Assembly (NCBI GenBank): GCA_044353905.1
Contig: JBILBA010000003.1
Coordinates: forward strand, 1 to 64,000
Source of the DNA: MWH-TA3 sp044353905
Lineage (GTDB): Bacteria > Actinomycetota > Actinomycetes > Actinomycetales > Microbacteriaceae
Direction: 5' to 3'
Length of the DNA: 64,000 nt
Below the pieces are notes generated by a model, which worked only from the letters and a program-made list of their open reading frames with translations, had not been told where the DNA came from and did not search any database. The number at the start of each line of letters is the position of its first letter. Position 1 is the first letter of the stretch. Below are positions 52,071 through 60,105 of the stretch, piece after piece. A program made the translations under genes and the position numbers.

Positions 52071-52758
52071 CCAAACCCTTTCGGATCTCTCGCATCGCGA
52101 CGGGATTAGGTGACAGGTTCTCGACGACGAACCGCTCGATGCGCGCTGGGTTCAATCGTGCACAGTCACGAAGTGCCCAGCCGATCGCTTTGGCAATGAA
52201 AAACTCTTCGTCGCGCCAGTGTTCGTGCGCCAGTTCGCAGACTCGGTCGATGTCAGTCTGCGACTTCCACCCTCGCTGATGGCCGATGGCCGCACGAATG
52301 AGCCAGCGGTCCCCCGATTCCGACCACGCATCGACGAGGTGCGCGTGTCCGAATCGTCGACAGAGTGGGCTCACCATTGCACTGACGAGCCCATCCACGC
52401 TGTCCCACCACGGAGTGGATGTGAGCAGCTGTGCTCCGAACGTTGGCAGAAAATCTTCGTCCGCGACCTTGCCCCAGTGGGCGATGAGGTCGTATGCGGC
52501 GTAATGAAAATCACGCTCTGGTTCACCGAATAACGCGATAGCGGCTAATCCGAGTTCGTTACTCGTCGGTTGGTCGAGCGACGCCCACGAGGACCGCAGC
52601 GCTGCACGTCGATTCGGTGCGCTAACGCCCAAGAATGGCGCGATGTCTTTCATGTACCGACGTGCGCCACTTGCTGTGGACGGATCGCAAAGCGGTTCGA
52701 GGGCCGCCCTACTTCGCTCGACTACCGCACCGACCCACGACGTGTCGGGACCCGTCAT
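52033..52758 (-). CDS. alkD: AlkD-like DNA alkylation repair protein
   Basis: HEAT-repeat DNA glycosylase family protein that excises positively charged alkylated bases. 241 residues of helical repeats. Key residues of characterised AlkD are present: TPWWDSVD at 115-122 (Trp and catalytic Asp) and IGWALRD with Trp194. It overlaps the upstream alpha/beta hydrolase by 4 bases and ybaK at its 3' end by 38 bases. With dinB and the Imu cassette it adds to the local DNA-damage theme. Confidence 0.9.
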   Translation of the reverse strand: MTGPDTSWVGAVVERSRAALEPLCDPSTASGARRYMKDIAPFLGVSAPNRRAALRSSWASLDQPTSNELGLAAIALFGEPERDFHYAAYDLIAHWGKVADEDFLPTFGAQLLTSTPWWDSVDGLVSAMVSPLCRRFGHAHLVDAWSESGDRWLIRAAIGHQRGWKSQTDIDRVCELAHEHWRDEEFFIAKAIGWALRDCARLNPARIERFVVENLSPNPVAMREIRKGLATAHRRREVRRP

Positions 52759-53639
52759 CGTTGGTGACGGGCAAGGAATGCGCGGATTGCCGCCGCGGTC
52801 TCAATTGGTTTTTCGTAGTGAACGAGATGCCCGACGTCCCCCAGGACGTGCAACTCGGCATTGGGAAACTCCCGTTGGATCGCCCGCTGTGCAGTGAGAG
52901 GGGTGATGTCGTCCTCGTCTGCGGCAACGAGCAAGACGGGAGCGTCAATTTGAGACGCGTAGTCCGCGACTGTTGCGGTTGTTGACACGGTGAACGCGGT
53001 GACGAGCGAGTCTCGGTCGGAATAGCTCGAAAAGTAACGCGCGTGCTGCTCGTGAATCCAGCGGCGTAGTGCAGGATTTCGCGACTTCGTCAACATCTCG
53101 CTCATCGCTCGAACGAAGATGGGGTTCCCCAACCACGCAGAACCAAGACGTTTGGGCAACATCCGCCCGACGGAGTACCAGAGCGACGCGAGTGCTGCCG
53201 CGACGCGTTTCGGGCCTGTCAATGCGAGCTGTGAGATCGGGTTGACGAGGATGATGGGCGTCTTTCTCGGACCACGTAGCGCGTTCGCCACAACGACAGA
53301 TCCGAAGGAGTGGCCGAGCACAACGGCATCAACACTCTGTGTTGCCGCGAGAAACGCACGCAACCAACGACCGTAGTCGTCGATTGACGAGAGCCCGGTT
53401 GGCCACGTGCTGCTCGATCCGAAGACGGGCATATCCGGTATCAGAATTCGGTATTCGGGCAAAGCGTCGGCGAACAGTTGCAAGCCGTGGTGGTCACCGC
53501 GGAAGCCGTGAACAAACACCAATGTCTTCGCTTTCGCGGACGAGGTGAATTCCCACCAGTGCGTCGTCGTGTTGTCAACCTGGAGGACGTGCTCGATTCC
53601 GACTCGGGGCTCCAGATCACTGGAATAGGGATTCGGCAC
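52755..53639 (-). CDS. Alpha/beta hydrolase
   Basis: Alpha/beta-fold hydrolase, 294 residues. Oxyanion region VFVHGFRGDHHG, nucleophile elbow LGHSFGSV, acidic residue in LVAADEDDIT and catalytic His in GDVGHLVHYEKP. No signal peptide. The GTG at 53639, with AAAGGG upstream, gives a normal length; the open frame further upstream is antisense to the exonuclease. The substrate is unknown. It is coupled with alkD. Confidence 0.85.
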   Translation of the reverse strand: MPNPYSSDLEPRVGIEHVLQVDNTTTHWWEFTSSAKAKTLVFVHGFRGDHHGLQLFADALPEYRILIPDMPVFGSSSTWPTGLSSIDDYGRWLRAFLAATQSVDAVVLGHSFGSVVVANALRGPRKTPIILVNPISQLALTGPKRVAAALASLWYSVGRMLPKRLGSAWLGNPIFVRAMSEMLTKSRNPALRRWIHEQHARYFSSYSDRDSLVTAFTVSTTATVADYASQIDAPVLLVAADEDDITPLTAQRAIQREFPNAELHVLGDVGHLVHYEKPIETAAAIRAFLARHQR

Positions 53640-53702
53640 GATCACCCTTTGAGTGTAGAACGCCGACCCATTCGCTTCAGGGTTTCGTGACCGCCCCGCG
53701 CG

Positions 53703-53708
53703 TAGGCT
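53703..53708 (+). promoter_or_regulatory. -10 box (TAGGCT) of the exonuclease gene, apparently leaderless
   Basis: TAGGCT ends 6 bases before the ATG at 53715, and no Shine-Dalgarno is present. Confidence 0.4.
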
Positions 53709-53714
53709 GAACTC

Positions 53715-54446
53715 ATGAGCACATGGGAACGACTGGGGGTCTTTGACCTCGAAACCACCGGACTGGACGTCACACAGAGCCGGATTGTGACCGCATTCGT
53801 CGGCGTCCTCGACTCGAACGGCGAACTCATCGAATCGCGGGCGTGGATCGCTGACCCCGGAATCGAAATCCCCGAGGCCGCGGCCAACGTTCACGGGTTT
53901 ACGACGGAACGCGCCCGCACCGAGGGACGCCCCGCCGCTGAGGTGGTTTCCGAGATCGTTGAGCGACTTCGCGAATTGTTCGCCGAAGGTACACCCGTCG
54001 TCGCCTACAACGCGTCCTATGACTTTTCGCTGTTGCACCACGACGCGCTCCGCAATGGTGTCCCTCCGCTCGACACACCGAAACCCATCGTCGATCCGCT
54101 GGTCATCGACAAGAAGGTGGACACCTATCGAAAGGGCTCGCGCACCCTGCAAGCGGCTTGCGACCTCTACGGCGTCGACCTCGGCTCGGCACACGATTCA
54201 GAGGCCGATTCGATCGGAGCCGGGCGCGTATTCAAAGCGATTCAGGCGAAGTTCGGACAGTCCCCGGAACTGCAGCTGTCACCCGGCGATTTACACGATG
54301 CTCAGGTCGCGTGGGCCAAAGCTCAGGCAGAGTCCTTCGCTCGTTATCTCGCGGGTAAGGGCGAAACGTCGCGCCGGGTGGGCGACGGCATCTGGCCCGT
54401 TTTCCGAAACGATGACAGCCCAATGGTGATGGACGTCATTCTCTAA
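53715..54446 (+). CDS. DEDDh 3'-5' exonuclease (DnaQ/epsilon-like)
   Basis: Exonuclease of the DnaQ fold, 243 residues. The active-site residues are all visible: FDLETTGLD (Asp, Glu) at 10-18, YNASYDFSLL (Asp) near 100, and AHDSEADS (His, Asp) near 159. The C-terminal 50 residues are helical. In Actinobacteria DnaE1 proofreads with its own PHP domain, so this is more likely a repair or RNA-processing exonuclease than a true epsilon; that is inference. A terminator follows. Confidence 0.88.
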   Translation: MSTWERLGVFDLETTGLDVTQSRIVTAFVGVLDSNGELIESRAWIADPGIEIPEAAANVHGFTTERARTEGRPAAEVVSEIVERLRELFAEGTPVVAYNASYDFSLLHHDALRNGVPPLDTPKPIVDPLVIDKKVDTYRKGSRTLQAACDLYGVDLGSAHDSEADSIGAGRVFKAIQAKFGQSPELQLSPGDLHDAQVAWAKAQAESFARYLAGKGETSRRVGDGIWPVFRNDDSPMVMDVIL

Positions 54447-54466
54447 AGGTCCGGTTGCTAAACGAC

Positions 54467-54493
54467 AAAGGCCACGCGATTCGCGTGGCCTTT
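54467..54493. terminator. Bidirectional terminator between the exonuclease and L31 genes
   Basis: AAAGGCCACGCG and CGCGTGGCCTTT form a perfect 12-pair stem with an ATT loop. A/T ends suit transcription from both sides. Confidence 0.88.
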
Positions 54494-54509
54494 GTGACGA
54501 AGACGGGAC

Positions 54510-54758
54510 TTACTGTCCGAAACCTTCGTAACGCTTGTTGAACTTCTCGACGCGACCGGCCGAGTCCATGATGCGCTGCTTTCCCGTGTAGAACGGGTGC
54601 GACGCCGACGAGATTTCCACGTCGATCACGGGGTATTCGGCTCCGTCGAACGACACGGTCTTTTCCGAGGTCGCCGTCGAACGAGTGAGGAACATTTCGC
54701 CGCTCGCGAGATCGCGAAAAACGATCGGAGCGTACGTTGGGTGAATTTCAGCCTTCAT
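54510..54758 (-). CDS. rpmE2: 50S ribosomal protein L31 type B (cysteine-free)
   Basis: 82-residue L31 of the zinc-independent B type: it contains no cysteine, whereas the A type has a CxxC zinc site. MKAEIHPTYAPIVF and ISSASHPFYTGKQ are conserved. AAAAGGA sits before the ATG at 54758; a 13-residue longer frame exists upstream but lacks a ribosome site. In many bacteria the B form is induced under zinc limitation by Zur. No Zur-type palindrome was seen upstream. Confidence 0.93.
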   Translation of the reverse strand: MKAEIHPTYAPIVFRDLASGEMFLTRSTATSEKTVSFDGAEYPVIDVEISSASHPFYTGKQRIMDSAGRVEKFNKRYEGFGQ

Positions 54759-54826
54759 GATGTCCTTTTGAGATGCGGGGGCGCGTGTGCGCAACACTCA
54801 ACTGTATCAGATGCGGATTGCTTGGG

Positions 54827-55606
54827 CTAATCTCCGCGGGCGGCGAAGCGACCAGCGACGCGCGACACGGTGATGGGGAAACCGAATGCGCTGCTCAGAA
54901 CTTCTGAGCTGAGGGTCGAGCTGATGAGGCCAGCCGCGTGAACTCGTCCGTCCTTCAACACCAGGGCGTGTGTGAAACCGGCGGGAATCTCTTCGACGTG
55001 GTGCGTGACCATGAGAATCACGGGCGCGCTCGGTGACGTCGCGTAATCCCCCAGCAAATGCATGAGTTCTTCGCGTGAACCGAGGTCGAGGCTCGCGGCT
55101 GGTTCGTCCAACAACAGCATCTCGGGGTCGGTCATCACCGAGCGGGCAATCATCGTCCGTTTCTGCTCGCCGTCACTGAGCGTTCCGAAGGTCCGATCGG
55201 CGAGGTGCTCGAGTTTCCACTCCGCCAGAACCCGACGAGCTCTTTCTTCGTCGACGACGTCGTATTGCTCGTTCCACCGTCCCGTCACGGCCCAGGCGGC
55301 GGTCATCACGACATTGACAACAGTTTCGCTCGCCGGGATCAGTCGCGCCATCGCCGTAGAAGCGAGACCCAAACGCGGCCTCAATCCAAAGACATCGCCC
55401 TCGCCGAGCGTCTCGCCGAGGACGGTGACGGTTCCATCGGTCGGATGCTCGTGTGCTGCGGCCAACATGAGGAGAGTGGTCTTTCCAGCACCGTTCGGCC
55501 CGATGATGACCCAACGTTCGTCGTCGTTTACCGCCCACTCGATGTCATCCAAGATGAGGTTTCCGTCACGGACGACAGAGACGTTTCGGAAGTTCACTAC
55601 TGACAT
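54827..55606 (-). CDS. ABC transporter ATP-binding protein
   Basis: Single ABC ATPase of 259 residues with Walker A GPNGAGKTTL, signature LSDGEQKR and Walker B MLLLDEPAAS followed by the MVTHHVEEI switch His. No membrane-domain gene is adjacent, so the partner is unknown; stand-alone actinobacterial members of this type resemble ModF/YlmA-like proteins. The start overlaps a possible small ORF on the other strand. Confidence 0.88.
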   Translation of the reverse strand: MSVVNFRNVSVVRDGNLILDDIEWAVNDDERWVIIGPNGAGKTTLLMLAAAHEHPTDGTVTVLGETLGEGDVFGLRPRLGLASTAMARLIPASETVVNVVMTAAWAVTGRWNEQYDVVDEERARRVLAEWKLEHLADRTFGTLSDGEQKRTMIARSVMTDPEMLLLDEPAASLDLGSREELMHLLGDYATSPSAPVILMVTHHVEEIPAGFTHALVLKDGRVHAAGLISSTLSSEVLSSAFGFPITVSRVAGRFAARGD

Positions 55607-55691
55607 GGTGTCTACAGACTACGCGCACGCGCTCAGAGTCCGCGATGAGCGATTGGCAACCGAAATGACTGCCCTGATGAGGCGTTATCCT

Positions 55692-55712
55692 TATAGTCCC
55701 GTCGAAAAGGAG
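55692..55712 (+). promoter_or_regulatory. -10 box and ribosome site of serB
   Basis: TATAGT (55692-55697) is followed by AAAAGGAG (55705-55712), 5 bases before the GTG at 55718. The site favours that GTG over the in-frame GTG at 55712, which it overlaps. Confidence 0.6.
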
Positions 55713-55717
55713 TGAGC

Positions 55718-56359
55718 GTGAGTCGTTTCATCGTCGTCTGTGATGTCGACTCGACGCTCATCAATGACGAGGTGATTGACCTCCTCGCTGATGCGGCGGG
55801 ATCCAGAGACGAAGTTGCTGCCATAACCGAACGAGCCATGCGCGGCGATTTGGATTTTGCTGAGTCACTCGCGCAGAGGGTCGCAACTCTGCGCGGTACT
55901 CCGGCAAAGGTGCTGGATGACGTTCTTGGAGCCGTCACGATCACAACCGGTGCGCTCCCCCTCGTGCACGCCGTTCACGAAGCGGGCGGCTACATCATCG
56001 CCGTATCGGGCGGATTCCGAGAGATTCTCGACCCCATCGCGACTCAGTTGGGACTTGACGCGTGGGTGGCGAACGGGCTCGAAGTCATCGACGGAGTCTT
56101 TACAGGACGAACCTACGGACCGTTAGTCGACGCCGCAGCGAAAGCGAACTTCCTCACGGCATATGCGAAAAAACGTCGCATTCCCCTGTTGAACACGATC
56201 GCGGTCGGAGACGGAGCGAATGATTTGGCCATGATGAACATTGCCGGTCTGTCGGTCGGGTTCTGCGCAAAGCCCGCCGTCCGAGAGTCCGCTCAGGTCA
56301 ACATTGACGTTCGAGACCTGTCATTGGTCGCATCGTATTTCGGGCGACGCGCGAGCTGA
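55718..56359 (+). CDS. serB: Phosphoserine phosphatase
   Basis: Last step of serine synthesis; HAD hydrolase of 213 residues without the ACT domains found in some actinobacterial SerB. Motif I is VCDVDSTLINDEV, motif II VSGGFREIL, Lys/Asp motifs are in KANFLTAYAKK and VGDGANDLAMM. A short form like this is complete for catalysis. It converges on fabG with a 7-base gap and no terminator. Confidence 0.93.
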   Translation: MSRFIVVCDVDSTLINDEVIDLLADAAGSRDEVAAITERAMRGDLDFAESLAQRVATLRGTPAKVLDDVLGAVTITTGALPLVHAVHEAGGYIIAVSGGFREILDPIATQLGLDAWVANGLEVIDGVFTGRTYGPLVDAAAKANFLTAYAKKRRIPLLNTIAVGDGANDLAMMNIAGLSVGFCAKPAVRESAQVNIDVRDLSLVASYFGRRAS

Positions 56360-56366
56360 CCTCGAG

Positions 56367-57077
56367 TTAGTGACCCATTCCGAGTCCGCCGTCGACGGGG
56401 ATGACGGCTCCTGAAATGTAGGCCGCGTCGTCGGAAGCGAGCCACGCGACAACAGAAGCCACTTCCGCCGGAGTCGCAAAACGGCCAGCGGGAATAGTCC
56501 GCTTGTACTCGGCCTGTTGCTCGGCGGGCAGCGATGCCGTCATGTCGGTTTCGATGAAACCCGGAGCGACGACGTTGGCCGTGATCCCACGAGAAGCGAG
56601 TTCACGCGTCAGCGATCGAGCAAAACCCACGAGCGCGCTCTTGGACGATGCGTAATTGACTTGACCGGCGCTTCCCAGAAGGCCGACGACCGACGAGATG
56701 AAGATGACGCGTCCAAACCGCTGTTTGATCATCGAGGTGATCCCCCGCTTGACCAGTCGAAACGAGCCGGTGAGGTTGGTGTCGATGACCGACTCGAAAT
56801 CTTCATCCGACATTCGCATGAGAAGCGTGTCCTTCGTAATGCCAGCGTTCGCCACGATGACTTCAATCGGGCCAAGTTTCTCTTCGACCGTGGCAATTGC
56901 CGCGGTGAGCGAGTCGCCGTCGGTGACGTCCGCAATCACGGTGAGGCTTCCTTTCGGGCCCTCTCCGGAACGCGCAGTCACGGCGACGCGGTGCCCGAGT
57001 TCGATGAACTTTTCGGCGATAGAAAAGCCGATACCGCGGTTTCCGCCGGTGATGAGTACGGTGCGTGCTGTGGTCAT
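56367..57077 (-). CDS. fabG: 3-oxoacyl-ACP reductase FabG-like SDR
   Basis: Classical SDR of 236 residues, probably the ketoacyl-ACP reductase of fatty acid synthesis. NADPH loop GGNRGIGFSIAE, NAGITKD, catalytic Ser in FISSVVGLLG and YASSKSALVGF with the YxxxK. C-terminal SGAVIPVDGGLGMGH is typical. In this region of Actinobacteria the gene is often the fabG1-type partner of inhA, but no inhA lies here. A TACGCT box ends 7 bases before the ATG. Confidence 0.9.
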   Translation of the reverse strand: MTTARTVLITGGNRGIGFSIAEKFIELGHRVAVTARSGEGPKGSLTVIADVTDGDSLTAAIATVEEKLGPIEVIVANAGITKDTLLMRMSDEDFESVIDTNLTGSFRLVKRGITSMIKQRFGRVIFISSVVGLLGSAGQVNYASSKSALVGFARSLTRELASRGITANVVAPGFIETDMTASLPAEQQAEYKRTIPAGRFATPAEVASVVAWLASDDAAYISGAVIPVDGGLGMGH

Positions 57078-57084
57078 GGTTACC

Positions 57085-57090
57085 AGCGTA
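57085..57090 (-). promoter_or_regulatory. -10 box (TACGCT) of fabG, apparently leaderless
   Basis: Minus-strand TACGCT ends 7 bases before the fabG ATG at 57077, in a 35-base divergent region. Confidence 0.4.
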
Positions 57091-57100
57091 GTGGCGGGCG

Positions 57101-57106
57101 TAGACT
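57101..57106 (+). promoter_or_regulatory. -10 box (TAGACT) of DUF3099-surf1, apparently leaderless
   Basis: TAGACT ends 6 bases before the ATG at 57113, back to back with the fabG box. Confidence 0.4.
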
Positions 57107-57112
57107 TGAGGC

Positions 57113-57391
57113 ATGACTCTGGAGACGCAATCGCTGACCTCGCTACCGGTGTCTCCGAACGAGGAACGCAAGTCGCGGTTGGGTCACTATCTAATCGCCA
57201 TGGGACTTCGCTTGGTCTGTTTGTTCTTGTGCTTCGTCACACCGGGTTGGTGGATCCTGCTTCCCGTGGTCGGCGTTATCGTCCTGCCTCTTTTGGCGGT
57301 CGGTCTTGCGAATGCTGTCAACTCCAATGCTTCGAAATCATTGCGCACCCGCGAATCCAACGTGCCGAGTCTGACGAGTTTCACGCCGTGA
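57113..57391 (+). CDS. DUF3099 family membrane protein
   Basis: Actinobacterial 92-residue protein with two adjacent helices (about 27-45 and 47-67) and a polar N-terminal region containing SPNEERKSRLGHYLIAMG. Function unknown. The stop overlaps the GTG of the SURF1 gene, so a role near cytochrome oxidase assembly is conceivable; that is inference from linkage. Confidence 0.8.
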   Translation: MTLETQSLTSLPVSPNEERKSRLGHYLIAMGLRLVCLFLCFVTPGWWILLPVVGVIVLPLLAVGLANAVNSNASKSLRTRESNVPSLTSFTP

Positions 57392-58197
57392 GCCCCTGGC
57401 GGCTTGCCGTCACCCCGCGGTGGTGGGGCATTCTGGGTTTTACTGTTGCATTCGCCGTGGTTTGTGTTGCACTGGGGCAATGGCAGTTTGATCGTCGCGC
57501 GCAGGCGCAGGCGGCAATCGCGCTTCTGGACGGGAACTACGACCTGCCAGCGGTCGACCTCATGACTCTCATCAGTGATTCCGCCGAATACGATGCCACC
57601 GAGAAGTGGCGAACCGTTCGCGTCACCGGTGAATACTTAGCCTCGGACATCATCTATGTGCGGACTCGTTCCGGTCCGGGAGGGATTGGGTTCGAGCAAC
57701 TCGCCCCATTGAAGACCGCGACGGGCGAGGTGTTTGTCGTCAACCGTGGCTGGGTTCCCGCGAACGGCGACAATTCGGCGCCCGCTGATACACCGAGCGT
57801 TCCGTCTGTGCCCGTCACTGTGACCGTTCGTTTGATTCCCGGCGAACAAGAGATCTCGGGGCGCGACGCACCAGCCGGTCAGATTGCGACGATTCATTTG
57901 GAGACCATAGAGGAGCGCATTAGCGCCGAGGTGTATCGCGGTTGGTATGGACGACTCGCGACCGAGTCCCCCGCGACGAAATCCGGCGCAACGTGGGAAA
58001 AGCCCGTGCTCGATGAGGGCCCGCATTTGTCCTACGCCCTCCAGTGGTACGTCTTCGCGCTGATGGGGTTTTACGGTTACGGTTGGGCGCTGCGCAAAGA
58101 GGCCCGCGGCGACGTGCCTCCCGAGCGAAAGGTTCGCGCGAGGCGTAGCGACGAGGAAATCGAAGACGCGGCGCTGGACGCTACGCCAGCTCGATGA
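57388..58197 (+). CDS. SURF1 family cytochrome oxidase biogenesis protein
   Basis: Membrane protein that helps insert heme a into cytochrome c oxidase. 269 residues: an N-terminal helix (about 13-32) followed by GQWQFDRRAQAQ, a large outside domain with VRVTGEY, VNRGWVPANGD and LDEGPHLSYALQWYVFA, and a C-terminal helix. The GTG overlapping the DUF3099 stop is the start. Works with CtaA (63.9 kb) and the cta genes at 18-25 kb. The 3' end overlaps the ABC-F gene by 17 bases. Confidence 0.9.
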   Translation: MSPWRLAVTPRWWGILGFTVAFAVVCVALGQWQFDRRAQAQAAIALLDGNYDLPAVDLMTLISDSAEYDATEKWRTVRVTGEYLASDIIYVRTRSGPGGIGFEQLAPLKTATGEVFVVNRGWVPANGDNSAPADTPSVPSVPVTVTVRLIPGEQEISGRDAPAGQIATIHLETIEERISAEVYRGWYGRLATESPATKSGATWEKPVLDEGPHLSYALQWYVFALMGFYGYGWALRKEARGDVPPERKVRARRSDEEIEDAALDATPAR

Positions 58198-59779
58198 GTT
58201 CTTGGTAGTCCTGACTCCACAGGTCTTCGAGCCCGTCCGGCATGATTAGGACGCGTTCGGGGTTCAGCGCCTCAACGGCGCCCGGATCGTGGCTAACGAG
58301 AACCACGGCCCCCTTGTAGTGAGAAAGCGCCCCAAGGATTTCGTCGCGCGAGGCGGGATCGAGGTTGTTAGTTGGTTCGTCGAGGATGAGGACGTTTGCG
58401 CTCGACACGACGAGGGTCGCGAGCGCGAGTCGCGTCTTTTCGCCACCGGATAGAACCCCAGCAGGCTTTGTCGCGTCGTCACCGGTGAAGAGAAATGACC
58501 CGAGCACCTTGCGCGCCTCGGTTTCGCCCAGATTGGGTGACGCGGACATCATGTTCGCCAGCACTGACTGCTTGATGTCGAGCGTTTCGTGTTCCTGTGC
58601 GAAGTAGCCGACTCGAAGGCCGTGCCCCGCGTCTACCGCCCCAGTGTCGGGCTCATCGACCCCAGCGAGAATTCGCAGCAGGGTGGTCTTGCCTGCGCCG
58701 TTCAATCCGATGACGACAACCTTGGAACCTTTGTCAATCGCCAGATCGACGGCCGTGAAGATTTCCAACGACCCGTAAGACTTCGACAGGTTGTGCGCCA
58801 TGATCGGTGTTCGACCACACGGTGCTGGGTCAGGGAAACGCAATTTCGCTACACGGTCTTGGGCGCGCACGTCCTCGAGGCCCGACAGCATCTTTTCAGC
58901 TCGAGCGACCATCTGGTGGGCCGCAGCGGCCTTCGACGCCTTCGCACCGAATTTAGCTGCTTGGAGCTGCAGGGTCGTCGCCTTCTTCTCGACGTTGGCG
59001 CGCTCTTTCTTTCGCCGTTCTTCGTCCGCCTCGCGCTGACGCAGATAGTGCTTCCACCCCATGTTGTAAACGTCGAGGCGTTCACGGTTGGCGTCGAGGT
59101 AGAACACGCGGTTCACGGTTTCGGTCACCAGGGCCACGTCGTGCGAAATCACGATCACGCCGCCCTTGTAGTTGGCGAGAAAGTTTCTCAGCCAGACGAC
59201 GGAATCGGCGTCGAGGTGGTTCGTCGGTTCGTCGAGAATCATCGTCTCGGCGTCGCTGAACAGAATTCGCGCGAGTTCGATTCGCCGGCGCTGACCACCG
59301 GACAGCGTGTCCAGTGGTTGCCCTAGGACATGGTCGGGAAGCCCAAGGTTGTTGGCGATCGATGCGGCCTCCGCCTCGGCGGCGTAACCTCCGAGTGACG
59401 TGAATCGGTCGGTTAGATTGCCGTACCGCGACATGGCCCCCGCTGCGATGTCGGGGTCGTCGGCGCCCATCAGCTTTGTTGCGTCCTCCATTTGGACGAG
59501 GATCGATCCGAGTCCGCGGGCGTCGAGAATGCGCGTTCGCGCTAGTTGGGTCGGGTCGCCCGTTCGAGGGTCTTGCGGAAGATAACCCAGTTCCCCGCGA
59601 ATCGACACGTTTCCGCCGTTCGGCAGGACGTCTCCGGCGAGGACTTTGGTGAGGGTCGTTTTTCCTGCGCCGTTTCGGCCAACGAGACCGATCTTGTCAC
59701 CCTTGTCGACACGGAAACTGACCTCGGACATGAGGGTTCGTGCCCCGACACGGATCTCGAGGTCTGAGACGTCGATCAT
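58181..59779 (-). CDS. ABC-F family ATPase
   Basis: Soluble protein with two ABC domains and no membrane part, 532 residues. First domain: GRNGAGKTTL, LSGGQRRRIELARILF, DEPTNHLDADS. A charged interdomain linker (about 235-310) that contacts the ribosomal P-site tRNA in this family. Second domain: GLNGAGKTTLLRIL, VLSGGEKTRLALATL, DEPTNNLDP. Acts on stalled ribosomes or in antibiotic protection; the subtype is not certain. The ATG overlaps the sufT stop. Confidence 0.92.
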   Translation of the reverse strand: MIDVSDLEIRVGARTLMSEVSFRVDKGDKIGLVGRNGAGKTTLTKVLAGDVLPNGGNVSIRGELGYLPQDPRTGDPTQLARTRILDARGLGSILVQMEDATKLMGADDPDIAAGAMSRYGNLTDRFTSLGGYAAEAEAASIANNLGLPDHVLGQPLDTLSGGQRRRIELARILFSDAETMILDEPTNHLDADSVVWLRNFLANYKGGVIVISHDVALVTETVNRVFYLDANRERLDVYNMGWKHYLRQREADEERRKKERANVEKKATTLQLQAAKFGAKASKAAAAHQMVARAEKMLSGLEDVRAQDRVAKLRFPDPAPCGRTPIMAHNLSKSYGSLEIFTAVDLAIDKGSKVVVIGLNGAGKTTLLRILAGVDEPDTGAVDAGHGLRVGYFAQEHETLDIKQSVLANMMSASPNLGETEARKVLGSFLFTGDDATKPAGVLSGGEKTRLALATLVVSSANVLILDEPTNNLDPASRDEILGALSHYKGAVVLVSHDPGAVEALNPERVLIMPDGLEDLWSQDYQELIELA

Positions 59780-60105
59780 TACAGGTTGAAACCGAGCGCG
59801 CTCATCATTTCGCGCCCATCATCCGTGATGCGGTCGACACCCCACGGCGGCATCCACACCCAGTTGATTCGGAATCGCTCGACGACGTTATCGAGTGCGT
59901 TTTCCAGTTCCTTTTCAATCACATCAGTAAGAGGGCACCCAGCACTCGTCAGTGTCATCGACACAATGAGCGCGTCGTTCTCGTCGTCCCAGTTCAGGTC
60001 GTAAATCAGACCGAGGTCGACGATATTGACCCCGAGTTCCGGGTCAATGACGTCCTTGAGCGCTTCGAGAATCGTGTCGAAGCGGTCAGCGGCGAGTTCG
60101 CTCAC
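59779..60105 (-). CDS. sufT: SufT / MIP18-type metal-sulfur cluster assembly factor
   Basis: DUF59 (MIP18) protein of 108 residues that assists Fe-S cluster maturation. VIDPELGVNIVDLGLIYDL and MTLTSAGCPLTDVIEKEL, with the reactive Cys in the second, are the family motifs. It overlaps sufC by 4 bases and ABC-F by one base, at the end of the suf operon. It is close to PaaD-type proteins but suf linkage decides the name. Confidence 0.92.
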   Translation of the reverse strand: MSELAADRFDTILEALKDVIDPELGVNIVDLGLIYDLNWDDENDALIVSMTLTSAGCPLTDVIEKELENALDNVVERFRINWVWMPPWGVDRITDDGREMMSALGFNL

